Below the pieces are notes generated by a model. It made no database searches, had not been told where the DNA came from, and saw only the letters and a list, made by a program, of their open reading frames with translations. A stretch of DNA of 64,000 nt from Nocardia caishijiensis NBRC 108228 (GTDB lineage: Bacteria; Actinomycetota; Actinomycetes; Mycobacteriales; Mycobacteriaceae): NCBI RefSeq assembly GCF_001612825.1, contig NZ_BDBE01000039.1, forward strand, positions 169,669-233,668. Reading direction: 5' to 3'. Positions 52,174 to 62,920 of the stretch are shown one piece after another. Numbering within the stretch: position 1 is the first letter of the stretch; each line of letters opens with the position of its first letter. Both the position numbers and the translations under genes were made by a program.

Positions 52174-53436
52174 ATGGCTGTCACAACTTCCATCGAACCG
52201 TTCTTGACCGCTTCGGGCCGCCCGGTCTCAACCCCGCTGAAAGACGTCCGTACAATCTCGCGCCAGATGGTGGTGCATTTCATCGAAAACGTCGTCCCCT
52301 GTGCCACCCTGCCCGGCGAAGCGCTCGACGGCGACGTCACCACCGTCACGCGTGTCTGTCTGGAACTCACCCGCAGCATGCTCGACGGCCGTGACCTCCC
52401 CGGCCGCGTGGAGCGCGTGCAGGCCGCCGCCGCCGACTGGGCGCGCGAGGGGATCCCGATCGACACCATCCACCACGCCGTCCACGAGGGCTTCAAACTC
52501 GGCTTCGACCTGGTCATCACCAATGTCACCAATCACGACTACGACACCGTCGTCGGCGTGGCGCGGCGCCTGATGGATGCCCAGGACATGATCACCTCCG
52601 CCGTCTCCGCGGCCTACGTGCGCGAACTTCGCGCCGTCGTCAGCGAGCACCACACCGCCGTACACACCCTCACCTCCGCGCTGCTCGGCGGTCAGAACAC
52701 CTCGACGATGGCGCGCGAATGCGGCATCGAGGTCGCCGACCAGTACCACGTGATGGCCATCGAACTCCCCCCGCACCCGGAGGAGTCCGAACCCGGCCTG
52801 AACGCGAAAGTCGTTGCGCGGCGCAAGTTGCGGCGTGTGCAGGCCGAACTCGCCAACCGCTGCGACGGCAAGGTCCTCTCCCTCCTCAGCGTCGACGGCG
52901 GCACCCTGCTGCTGCCCGCCACCGAGTTCACCGAACCCGAACTCGACGACCTGATCGTGCATCTCTGCGAAGCGGCCCAGGTTCCCGTGCGCGCCGTGGT
53001 GATGGCGGCCGCGCCGAGCGAGATCCCACGCGCCGCGGAACAAGTCCACGAACTCGTCGAGATCGTGCACCGCCTCGGCGGCCCGAGCAAGGTTTACCGA
53101 CCCCACGAGCTGGCCTTCGAATATCAGCTCACCCGCCCCGGCCCCGCCCGCGACTACCTGAGTTCGGTCGTCGATTCCCTCGAAGCGCACCCGGAACTCA
53201 TGCAGACACTCGAGGTCTACATGGCCACCAACATGCAGCGTTCCCGCACGGCCCGAAAGATGTTCATCCACACCAACACCGTCGACTACCGACTCAAGCG
53301 GATCAGCCAGATGACCGGCTTCGACCTCAACGACGTCACCGGCCTGTGCTACCTGCGAGCAGCCCTGCTCATTCGCGCGCACCGAGGGGCGGGAACCAGC
53401 GAGTTCTCCCGGGATCGGGATTCGCGCGCGGGGTGA
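52174..53436 (+). CDS. PucR/CdaR-type helix-turn-helix regulator
   Basis: A 420-residue regulator with a helical N-terminal sensor (about 20-170), a central GGDEF-like degenerate domain (about 175-300; YHVMAIELPPHPEE and VLSLLSVDGGTLLLP) and a C-terminal PucR HTH (LEVYMATNMQRSRTARKMFIHTNTVDYRLKRI). This layout is abundant in nocardiae and mycobacteria. The ATG follows GGAAGG. Effector and targets are unknown. Confidence 0.8.
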   Translation: MAVTTSIEPFLTASGRPVSTPLKDVRTISRQMVVHFIENVVPCATLPGEALDGDVTTVTRVCLELTRSMLDGRDLPGRVERVQAAAADWAREGIPIDTIHHAVHEGFKLGFDLVITNVTNHDYDTVVGVARRLMDAQDMITSAVSAAYVRELRAVVSEHHTAVHTLTSALLGGQNTSTMARECGIEVADQYHVMAIELPPHPEESEPGLNAKVVARRKLRRVQAELANRCDGKVLSLLSVDGGTLLLPATEFTEPELDDLIVHLCEAAQVPVRAVVMAAAPSEIPRAAEQVHELVEIVHRLGGPSKVYRPHELAFEYQLTRPGPARDYLSSVVDSLEAHPELMQTLEVYMATNMQRSRTARKMFIHTNTVDYRLKRISQMTGFDLNDVTGLCYLRAALLIRAHRGAGTSEFSRDRDSRAG

Positions 53437-53631
53437 GTTCCGCTACGTGGGTGTGGCGTGCCGGTCCCGGCCTACGACGGCGAGTCGACCACTCGGGCAA
53501 CACAATCAATTTCGGGTTGTTCACCGGGATCGGTGGGCGGTAACGTACGGGCCGGGGGGTATTCGGACAGTCGGCATGATGCGGATGGCCGTCCTCCGTC
53601 ACCATTTCCACTGTCACACGGGGGTTTTCGA

Positions 53632-54072
53632 ATGTCTGGGGTCAATGCGATGCAGGCGGGCGTTCGATCGCCCTACGCGAACGAGCCAGCGGTTCGGCGA
53701 TCGACCCGCCTTGCCGGATCCGCTGGAATCGCGCTGGGCATCGTGCTCGCGGCCTGCTCCGCCGGACTCGTGGTGTCCGGACTCGTCAATCCCGAGTACC
53801 TGATCGTCGTCTGCGTGGTCGCACTGCTGCCCGGAATTCCCGCCCTCAGCCTGCTGGCGGCGTCACGACGGATCCTGCGCGGCGAGATCAACGGAACAAC
53901 CAGGGCGACCACGATGCTGGTCGCCATCAGTGGCCTCGTCCTGATGGGCACCCTCGGCGCCCTCATCGAAGGCCCCTGGCCCGCGAAGATTCTCATGGTC
54001 GCACTCACCATCGGCACCTTCACCACCGCGACATTCGTGAGCCGTGCCGATCGAGCGTTGAAGGGCCAATAG
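53632..54072 (+). CDS. Uncharacterised membrane protein with four helices
   Basis: A 146-residue protein with hydrophobic helices near 30-50, 55-77, 92-112 and 118-136, and short charged loops. The ATG at 53632 has GGGGG upstream; a second in-frame ATG at 53650 is possible. No family is recognised. Confidence 0.55.
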   Translation: MSGVNAMQAGVRSPYANEPAVRRSTRLAGSAGIALGIVLAACSAGLVVSGLVNPEYLIVVCVVALLPGIPALSLLAASRRILRGEINGTTRATTMLVAISGLVLMGTLGALIEGPWPAKILMVALTIGTFTTATFVSRADRALKGQ

Positions 54073-54162
54073 TTCGTCGCGGCCCGAGCGTGGGTGTGCA
54101 CACAGTGTCGAAATGGTCAGCCGTTCGCACGGGGCCCGCGGCGTCACCGGACAAGGACCGCC

Positions 54163-54909
54163 GTGGAAAGCGTTGAGATCGTCGTAGCCCATCACGAACG
54201 CGCGACCGTGCGAGTCGGCGACATGTTCCTGAAGATCGACAGTGATCAGACACGTATCGATGCCGAGGTCGCGGCGATGGCGGCCGCACCGATACCGACA
54301 CCGAAGATCCTGTGGCGCAAGCCTTCTGTTCTCGCCCTCGCCGCCCTGCCCGGAACCGCTCTGGGACGGCTCGGCGAACCGTCCTCCGCTCCCCCTGCGG
54401 CCTGGGCCGCAGTCGGGTCGGCCCTTCGCGTGCTGCACGACGCGCCATTGCCGCCGAAGCCCGGTCGCACACCGGACCAGCTCGAAGCCGAACTCGAAGC
54501 CGAATGCGCGTGGCTGACCACGAATGCTGTTCTACCCAGGGATGTCGTCGAACGTAATCGCCGGATCGCCGAGGCCGCGCTCCGACCGTGGACACCGGCA
54601 TTCACCCACGGTGACCTGCAACTGGCGCATGTCTTCGTCGAGGGAGACGCCGTCACCGGTGTGATCGACTGGTCCGAAGCGGCTCAGGGTGACCCTCTGT
54701 ACGATCTGGCCACCTTGACGCTCGGTCACCCGGAGCGACTGCACGATGTGATCGCAGGCTACGGCGACCAGGTGGATCTCGAGGTGATCCGAGCATGGAG
54801 GTCGTTGCGGAGCCTGCGCGGCGTGCGCTGGCTGATCGACCACGGCTTCGATCCCAGCTCGCCGGGTTCCGAAATCGATGTCCTTCGGGCACAGGCGAGC
54901 CAGGTGTGA
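54163..54909 (+). CDS. Aminoglycoside phosphotransferase-fold (APH) kinase
   Basis: A 248-residue protein with the APH catalytic loop THGDLQLAHVF (Brenner motif HGDLxxxH) and the DFG-like IDWSEAAQGDPLYDLA. The N-lobe is short, with the ATP lysine in MFLKIDSD. Chromosomal APH-fold proteins of this size are often kinases of small metabolites or spectinomycin/hygromycin-like drugs; the substrate cannot be assigned. GTG at 54163 follows AAGGA. Confidence 0.75.
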   Translation: MESVEIVVAHHERATVRVGDMFLKIDSDQTRIDAEVAAMAAAPIPTPKILWRKPSVLALAALPGTALGRLGEPSSAPPAAWAAVGSALRVLHDAPLPPKPGRTPDQLEAELEAECAWLTTNAVLPRDVVERNRRIAEAALRPWTPAFTHGDLQLAHVFVEGDAVTGVIDWSEAAQGDPLYDLATLTLGHPERLHDVIAGYGDQVDLEVIRAWRSLRSLRGVRWLIDHGFDPSSPGSEIDVLRAQASQV

Positions 54910-54915
54910 CCACGA

Positions 54916-57900
54916 TCAGGCGTTTCGCGCGAACCACGCATCGGCGAACATCTCGTGCAATGGCCGAGGCGGGAGCAGGGCGGTGAACGGGCCGATGATG
55001 CTCTTGTTCTCGATGCGGACCAAGTGACGGTCGAGTTTCGCGGTCTCCAACGGCAGATGCGGTGACGGCATCTTCGCGGTCCACGGCCCGGGGATGAACG
55101 CGGTGCGCCCGGCGCGGGCGCGCTTGTCCTCGACGACCAACTGCCCGGCGACGAGCTCGGCCTGCGCCTTCTTGTGCCGGGCCGGAGTCCAGTTGTTGAA
55201 GCGTCGCACGGCGCGGTCGGTGGGGCGGGCCAGGGTCAACAGTTGGAGGTAGAGGGCTGCCGCGTCGGGACTCGTGCCGATGGTCGCCGATACGCGCTCG
55301 ACCAGATCCGGGACGCTGTGTTGCGGGTCGGCTTCATACCGACCGGCGGCAACAGGTGTCGTGGCGGCGCGTTCGACGAGCGCGGCCACCCCACTCAGAA
55401 GTATCGCCTCGCAACGGATCGCGTGATCCAGTTCCGTCAGTCCGTGGTCCGCGCAGATGCGCAGGCTTCGGGCGAGTGTGTCGGGATCGCCGAGGGCGGC
55501 GGGACGCAGGAAGGTCGAGCGGCGCCAGTCGTGCTCGTCGACGATGATCAGACCGTTGTCGTAGACCATGCGGTCCTCGGTGCTGACCGCATGGGTTTCC
55601 GGCCCGAACAGTTCGGCGGGAAAGCGTCCCGACGAGAGTTCGACGAGCAAGCCCGGGGCTTGCAGGCGCGCTCGGAGCCGGTCGTGGAGCTCGATGATCC
55701 CCCGCACCTCCGGATCCCCGACCGGGCGTTCGGTGAGCCCCCACATCAGTGCGGTCGCCAGTTCCCGATAGGGATTCCAGCGCCGGAAGGGGGCCACGGC
55801 CATGGAGTTGTGGCGAATTTCGAGCCATCCGTTGCCACTCACCCGCAGGTGGCAGCGCAGGTTCTCGGTCGCGACAGTCGCGCGCTGGGGATGTGTCAGC
55901 GCCAGAGCGAACGCGTACGCCAGGCCCGTGTCGGCTTCCAAATCGCCGATCAACTGCTCGGAGACGTACAGCCGCCTGCCGAGCAGTTCGTTCCACACCG
56001 CCGCCATCCGCTCGGCGGCTGCGAGATCGCCGTCCTCGGTCCACAACTCGCTGACATCCTCGGGCACACCGGCGGCGAGCAGACGGTAGCGGCCAGCCCA
56101 ACCGAGCTTGCGTGTGTACTCCTCGTACAACTCGGCGACGAGAGAATCCGCGCGATACGGTTTGGTGCGGACCATCTTGTCGTGCGCGGCGTACAGGACC
56201 GACGGACCGCCCCCGAACCCCCGGCGTCGCGGCAACCCGTCCAGCACGAGCCGGGCGATCGGTTCCCGCACACCGGTTAGCTCCAGGAAGCGGCGCACTG
56301 CCTTCTCACCGGGAACGCGCGGACCGTTCTCGGACAACAGGTCCAGCAGCCGTTCGATCCGGGCCGCGTCGTCGCGGTCAACGACGACAGCGCGAATGTC
56401 GGTCGCATCCGCTGGCGGCTCGACAGCGGCAGGCTGCACGAACGATCCCCCACTCAGCAGGGTGCGTTCGGGCGTGGGCGCGGTCGGCTGCCATCGGCCG
56501 ACCCGCCATTCGCCGGGCACGGCGAACGGCTGTGCGGCCCAGGTCCGCAACAGCGCGATCAGGGCGAGGCGATCGGATTCGGGGGTGCGGCCGTTGATCG
56601 CGCGCCGAATGACCGCGTCGATGTGTCCGAGCAACGGCGTCCAATCGACCGGCGGCGCGGGCGGACTCATCCGGCGGACCGTGTCGTCGATGTTTCCGGC
56701 CAGGTAGCTGCCGTCCGCCGCGAGCCCGGTGACGGTGGCGGCGACGACCGTGGAGTACGCGTTCGGATGGTGGTCGAGCAGGCCGAGCAGTGCCGGGAGC
56801 AGCTCGGAATCCGGCGCCGATGCGGGAGCGGTGACGAGCACCCCGGAGCGAATCGTCGCTACCCGCTGCGAGAGTCGTTCGCGGGCGGCGATCAGACGGG
56901 CAGCTGTCGCGGCCTGCGCGCGCACGCCGTCGGCGAGTATCGGGTCGGTGATGCCCGACGGCACGACGTCGTCGGTGAGCAGTGCGCGGACGTCCGCCGC
57001 GTCGAGTTCGCGCAGCGCGGCCGAGCCCGAGGGATCACGCGGAGCGAGGAAGTGCCAGAAGGCCGGGGGCGGAAACGCCGCACGATCGCGCGGTTCGGTC
57101 GGGACGTCCCAGAGTGGGCTGTCACCGTCGTGGGCGCGTATCGAGGCGAAGCTGTCGCTACCGGCGACGCAGCCGCAGGTCATCACCAAGTCGATGTCGC
57201 GCTGCGGAAATCGGACCAGCCCCCAGGGGCTGTCCACGCCGCTGCCCCCGGCGAAAGTGGCGCGGCGACCGTCGACGGATTCGACGACCCAGCCGCTGTG
57301 GTCACGGCGGTCGCGCAGGATCCGGAACCCGCTGACACCGGCCGCCGACCCGAGTGGCGACGAAGTGACCCCTTCCGGCAGTCGCGCGTAGGACAGCGAC
57401 GAGCTGGCGATGATCTTGCCCTCGGGAATGTCACCGTCGGTGAAAAACGCGGGGAGAGAAGAGGTCTCAGTAGGCACGCCGCTGATCGGATCGACCTCTG
57501 CCCAGGAGTCCAATCGTGTCTGCTGTCCCTCGAAACGCCAAACCCGCTCACCGTCGCTCATCTGGCACAGGTGTCCCGCGACCCCGTGCCGGTCACCGGA
57601 TCGCAGTATCCGTCGACCGTCGTGGCGGCCGTCGTGCGTCGCGAAGTGATAGCCGAGCCCGTCGTACTCGCGACTGCGGCAGGCTGTCATGCCGTACCAG
57701 TCGGTCGGCTCGAATTCCTCATGAAGCGCGCTCGTCCAGAAGGCGCGCTTCGGATAGGAAACCTTGGTGTCGCTGTAGCCGACCAGAAAGTCGCCGCCCG
57801 CGTAGAACACCACCCGCAGATGTGTTCCGGCCGGGATGGTGAGCTCGGTCTCGGCCACTGTGGTGTGCGGACCGATCACCACGGCACGTTTGCGGTTGTA

Positions 57901-59388
57901 GAGGGTGAGCATCGGCCAGGTGGCGGTGACCCCGCGCGCACTACCGAGGTCACCGATGGCGGCTTCCCATGCGGGCCAATGCAGCTCACTCGGAACTCCG
58001 GCGCGCAGCGTCCGCAGCAGCGGTCCGACACCGTCGAGGACCGCCAACGCCTCCTCGATGCCGTCCAGCGCCTGGACAGTCGGCAGGTCGAGCAGTTCGT
58101 CGAGTTCGGCGAGTGCCCGCTCGGCATCCAGCAGACCACCACTCGCGACACGCTCGACAAGGGCGACGATGCGCGCGAACACCGATCGTTCGATTCCGGG
58201 ATTGTCCGGCAGTCGGACGATGGCGGAGCTCGTGGTCCGACTATCCGCGTGCACGGTGCTTTCCAGCCGTGGGCCGAGGACCGGATCGGCGGCCAAGGCG
58301 ATCAGGTCACGCCGAGAGTCTTTGCCCCAGAATCGCATTCGTCCGCCTGCGGGACCCTCGACGTCCGCTCCGACCGCCAGCAGCGCATCGGCGAGATCGG
58401 TGTCGAGGTGCGCGTGACCGAATCGTCCGTGTGCCATCGAGACAGGGTGCCCGGCGTCCTTCAACCGAGGACCGACCCGCTCGATCATGTCGAACAACTC
58501 CCGCGGCATCTGCTGTGCGGTCACACCGCCGTACGGCACTTCGACGTAGCAGTACATGAAGAAGAACTGGCTGAACCACTGCGCCAGCCCGGCGGGAGGC
58601 TCGAGTGTGCCTGCTGCCAGCCCCTCGATGGCGCCCGCCGCGTCGAGCATGCGCAGCAGGGCCGATCCGTCGGTGACGGTAGCCGGGAACACGCTCAGCA
58701 GAGGCGCGACGTCCTGCGGTGGTGCTGAGGCGAACACCTTGGCCGCTCCGTCGAGCAATCCGTCCGGCACCTTCTGTGAGGTGCAGGCGACGAGGACGTC
58801 TCGCAGGACCTCGGAGTCGGCCGCCGGTCCGAGCCCTGCGGCCTTGGCCGACGCGCGCACCCTGCGGTGCAGGTCCGCGCCGAGCGACGCGCCGCCCTGC
58901 GCCAACGCCACCAGCAACCGAACGAACGCATCATGCGCCTCGTGCGCCGATCCAAGGCCGCTCAACCAGCGTTGATGGATGGCGACTTCCTTGACAGGCA
59001 GCGCTCCCGCGCGGGCGAACAGCAGGGTGTTGGCCCGGTGATAGTCCACGTGGACCGGAAGAGAATGCTCTCGTTCGGCCGCTCGCGCGAGACCGTACGC
59101 GCTGATCGCCGCGGTCCGGTAGCGCGAATCCCGTGATGAAGCAGTCGTATTCGCACTCAGCCAGTGCCCGACCATGTCCCACAGCCACGGGCGATGCCGC
59201 TCAGGTAGCGCCCGCGCCCGCCACGAGACATCGTCGACGAAGGCGCCGGGCTTGTGCGTCTTCCTGAATTCGTCCCGCAGGGCCGACGCCAACGCCTCCG
59301 CGCTACTGAACGCACCGGGATCGAAGTGGCGCACCCAATCCGCGTACAGCGTCGAGTTCAGCGGATCGGACGGCGGCAGCATCAACAT
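54916..59388 (-). CDS. Very large uncharacterised protein (about 1490 residues)
   Basis: One uninterrupted frame with normal codon use. It lacks a signal peptide or membrane helices, so it should be cytoplasmic. It begins with an alpha-helical, Ala/Leu-rich 470-residue part that looks like a repeat scaffold, and has a central beta-rich stretch (about 520-800) with many W, G and D residues (VRVVFYAGGDFLVGYSDTKV, then GERVWRFEGQQ), followed by another helical region with SGGSFV, then EIRHNSMAVAPFRRWNPYRELATALMW. No nuclease, ATPase or toxin motif is recognised. The start is uncertain (ATG 59388 or 59382). It converges with the APH-fold gene and is divergent from mscS. Confidence 0.6.
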   Translation of the reverse strand: MLMLPPSDPLNSTLYADWVRHFDPGAFSSAEALASALRDEFRKTHKPGAFVDDVSWRARALPERHRPWLWDMVGHWLSANTTASSRDSRYRTAAISAYGLARAAEREHSLPVHVDYHRANTLLFARAGALPVKEVAIHQRWLSGLGSAHEAHDAFVRLLVALAQGGASLGADLHRRVRASAKAAGLGPAADSEVLRDVLVACTSQKVPDGLLDGAAKVFASAPPQDVAPLLSVFPATVTDGSALLRMLDAAGAIEGLAAGTLEPPAGLAQWFSQFFFMYCYVEVPYGGVTAQQMPRELFDMIERVGPRLKDAGHPVSMAHGRFGHAHLDTDLADALLAVGADVEGPAGGRMRFWGKDSRRDLIALAADPVLGPRLESTVHADSRTTSSAIVRLPDNPGIERSVFARIVALVERVASGGLLDAERALAELDELLDLPTVQALDGIEEALAVLDGVGPLLRTLRAGVPSELHWPAWEAAIGDLGSARGVTATWPMLTLYNRKRAVVIGPHTTVAETELTIPAGTHLRVVFYAGGDFLVGYSDTKVSYPKRAFWTSALHEEFEPTDWYGMTACRSREYDGLGYHFATHDGRHDGRRILRSGDRHGVAGHLCQMSDGERVWRFEGQQTRLDSWAEVDPISGVPTETSSLPAFFTDGDIPEGKIIASSSLSYARLPEGVTSSPLGSAAGVSGFRILRDRRDHSGWVVESVDGRRATFAGGSGVDSPWGLVRFPQRDIDLVMTCGCVAGSDSFASIRAHDGDSPLWDVPTEPRDRAAFPPPAFWHFLAPRDPSGSAALRELDAADVRALLTDDVVPSGITDPILADGVRAQAATAARLIAARERLSQRVATIRSGVLVTAPASAPDSELLPALLGLLDHHPNAYSTVVAATVTGLAADGSYLAGNIDDTVRRMSPPAPPVDWTPLLGHIDAVIRRAINGRTPESDRLALIALLRTWAAQPFAVPGEWRVGRWQPTAPTPERTLLSGGSFVQPAAVEPPADATDIRAVVVDRDDAARIERLLDLLSENGPRVPGEKAVRRFLELTGVREPIARLVLDGLPRRRGFGGGPSVLYAAHDKMVRTKPYRADSLVAELYEEYTRKLGWAGRYRLLAAGVPEDVSELWTEDGDLAAAERMAAVWNELLGRRLYVSEQLIGDLEADTGLAYAFALALTHPQRATVATENLRCHLRVSGNGWLEIRHNSMAVAPFRRWNPYRELATALMWGLTERPVGDPEVRGIIELHDRLRARLQAPGLLVELSSGRFPAELFGPETHAVSTEDRMVYDNGLIIVDEHDWRRSTFLRPAALGDPDTLARSLRICADHGLTELDHAIRCEAILLSGVAALVERAATTPVAAGRYEADPQHSVPDLVERVSATIGTSPDAAALYLQLLTLARPTDRAVRRFNNWTPARHKKAQAELVAGQLVVEDKRARAGRTAFIPGPWTAKMPSPHLPLETAKLDRHLVRIENKSIIGPFTALLPPRPLHEMFADAWFARNA

Positions 59389-59592
59389 GCGGTGGATTGT
59401 CGCAAAGGGGGGTGACACACTGCGTGGCCGTAACCCCTTGCCCTGCAAAGAGTTCAAAGGGACGGCGCCGCGTCGACATGGTACCGCTGGTCGGCCGGGG
59501 AACTGCTTGCCATCAGACCGTCATGTCTGACACGCCGACACCCGGGTAAGCGACCGGCTGAAGCGAGTCGAGAACGAGAGGAGTTCGATCTC

Positions 59593-60684
59593 GTGGAAGA
59601 CCTGTTGCGGCCGATGCTCGTGGTGTTCGGCACGATAGCGATCACCCTGGCCGCCGGCCTGGCGATCGAACGGCTGCTGCGTTACAGCGCGCGCCGCCGT
59701 CCCGGCGTCCACCTGACTTCGATACGGCGGGTCCGGGTACCCCTCCAATTGGTACTCGGCACACTGCTGCTGCGCGCTCTCTATCCCCTGGCCGACATCG
59801 ATCCACGCCGCGACACGGTGGTCCAGAATTTCCTCGCCACCGCCGCGCTGATCGCGACGGCCTGGCTGGTGATCCGCGCCACCGACGCCGTCGCCGAGAA
59901 CCTGCTGCGCCGCTACGCTCAACGCACCACCGAGATCTCGCGGGTCCGGCAGTTGCGTACCCAACTCGGACTCGTACGCCGCATCATCACCTCGGTGCTC
60001 GTCGTCACCACCGCGGCCGTCGTGATCCTGTTGCTGTTCCCCAGCCTGCGCACCCTCGGCACGTCCATGCTCGCCTCGGCGGGCGTCATCGGCATCATCG
60101 CGGGCGTGGCCGCCCAATCCACCCTGAGCAACCTGATGGCCGGACTCCAGATCGCCTTCGGCGACTCGGTCAAGATCGGCGACACCGTGGTGGTCGAAGG
60201 CGAATGGGGCGTCGTCGAGGACATCACCCTCGCCTTCCTCACCGTCCGCATCTGGGACGACCGCCGCCTCACCATGCCGGTCTCCTACTTCAACAGCAAG
60301 CCCTACGAGAACTGGTCACGCGGCGGCTCCGAAGTCACCGGCACCGTCGCCCTCCACCTCGACCACTCCACCCCCATCCCCGCCCTCCGCGAGCATCTGC
60401 ACACCTACCTGCGCGAACGCTCCGACTGGGACGGCCGCACATGGAGCCTGCTCGTCACCGACAGCACGCCGACCAACATCGTCGTCCGCGCCGCCATGTC
60501 GGCCGCCGACGCCGACGACGCCTGGACCCTGCGCTGCGCCGTCCGCGAGGAACTCCTCACCTGGCTCGCCGACCACCACCCCCACGCCCTCCCCAAAATC
60601 CCCACCCTCATCACCAATCCCACCGACACCCCCGCCGAACCAGTCACCACCGCCTCCCAAAACGGGCATCTACCAGCCGATTAG
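59593..60684 (+). CDS. MscS-family mechanosensitive ion channel
   Basis: A 363-residue protein with about four membrane helices. The pore helix segment is TSMLASAGVIGIIAGVAAQ, followed by the MscS beta domain (AFGDSVKIGDTVVVEGEWGVVEDITLAFLTVRIWDDRRLTMPVSYF). It releases solutes on hypo-osmotic shock. GTG at 59593 follows GAGAGGAG. The C-terminal tail (from about 330) is Thr/Pro-rich. Confidence 0.88.
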   Translation: MEDLLRPMLVVFGTIAITLAAGLAIERLLRYSARRRPGVHLTSIRRVRVPLQLVLGTLLLRALYPLADIDPRRDTVVQNFLATAALIATAWLVIRATDAVAENLLRRYAQRTTEISRVRQLRTQLGLVRRIITSVLVVTTAAVVILLLFPSLRTLGTSMLASAGVIGIIAGVAAQSTLSNLMAGLQIAFGDSVKIGDTVVVEGEWGVVEDITLAFLTVRIWDDRRLTMPVSYFNSKPYENWSRGGSEVTGTVALHLDHSTPIPALREHLHTYLRERSDWDGRTWSLLVTDSTPTNIVVRAAMSAADADDAWTLRCAVREELLTWLADHHPHALPKIPTLITNPTDTPAEPVTTASQNGHLPAD

Positions 60685-60741
60685 TACTCACGCGGACTGG
60701 TGCGGTAATCTTTCCGAGCACCCGGCGACGGGGGCAAGGAA

Positions 60742-62541
<1,800 letters not shown>

Positions 62542-62696
62542 GGCGTTTTGCTCCTTGGGTTCGAGGGTGGAGGGATTCGGCGGGCATAGATGCAATGAGG
62601 CGATCCACGAGTCGCCGAGGCTGTGGGGCAAGGCAATCGCGGAGTGACATCCAATGCTGGAGAACAAGAACCGGCTGGCCATTTTGGGTGCCAGTT

Positions 62697-62920
62697 TTGA
62701 CGGCTTGGTTGACGGCTACGTCGGCCAAAATGTGCATGGATAAGCGTGCACGTAGTTGTTGGATAACGGGGGTCAGAAATGGATCGCCGCCGACGCGGGA
62801 GAGACTCTTAAGCAGGGTGTCGTGGGTTCGAGCCCCACTGGACCCTCCACTGTTAATTGATGCAGTTCGGACAACGATTTCAGCCATTGACGGCTGAGTT
62901 TGACGGCTAACGTAGCCGTC
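62697..62920. other. attP-like region with arm-type repeats
   Basis: TTGACGGCT occurs at 62697-62705, 62709-62717, 62887-62895 and 62900-62908, all in the same direction, and an inverted near-copy (TAGCCGTCA) ends at 62921. The spacing within pairs is 12 and 13 bp. The pairs flank a tRNA 3' fragment (62805-62849), the plan of a lambda/L5-type attP: arm sites, core, arm sites. It lies next to the integrase 3' end. Confidence 0.6.
62805..62849 (+). repeat. tRNA 3'-end fragment, probable integrase core site (tRNA-Lys CTT-like)
   Basis: From the anticodon loop CTCTTAA through a T-arm (GTGGG-TTCGAGC-CCCAC) and an acceptor 3' strand to CCA, the sequence looks like the 3' 45 bases of a tRNA. The 5' half is missing (the bases before the loop do not pair). 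Such fragments replace the target tRNA 3' end when an element integrates. Identity as tRNA-Lys rests on the CTT triplet only. Confidence 0.65.
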
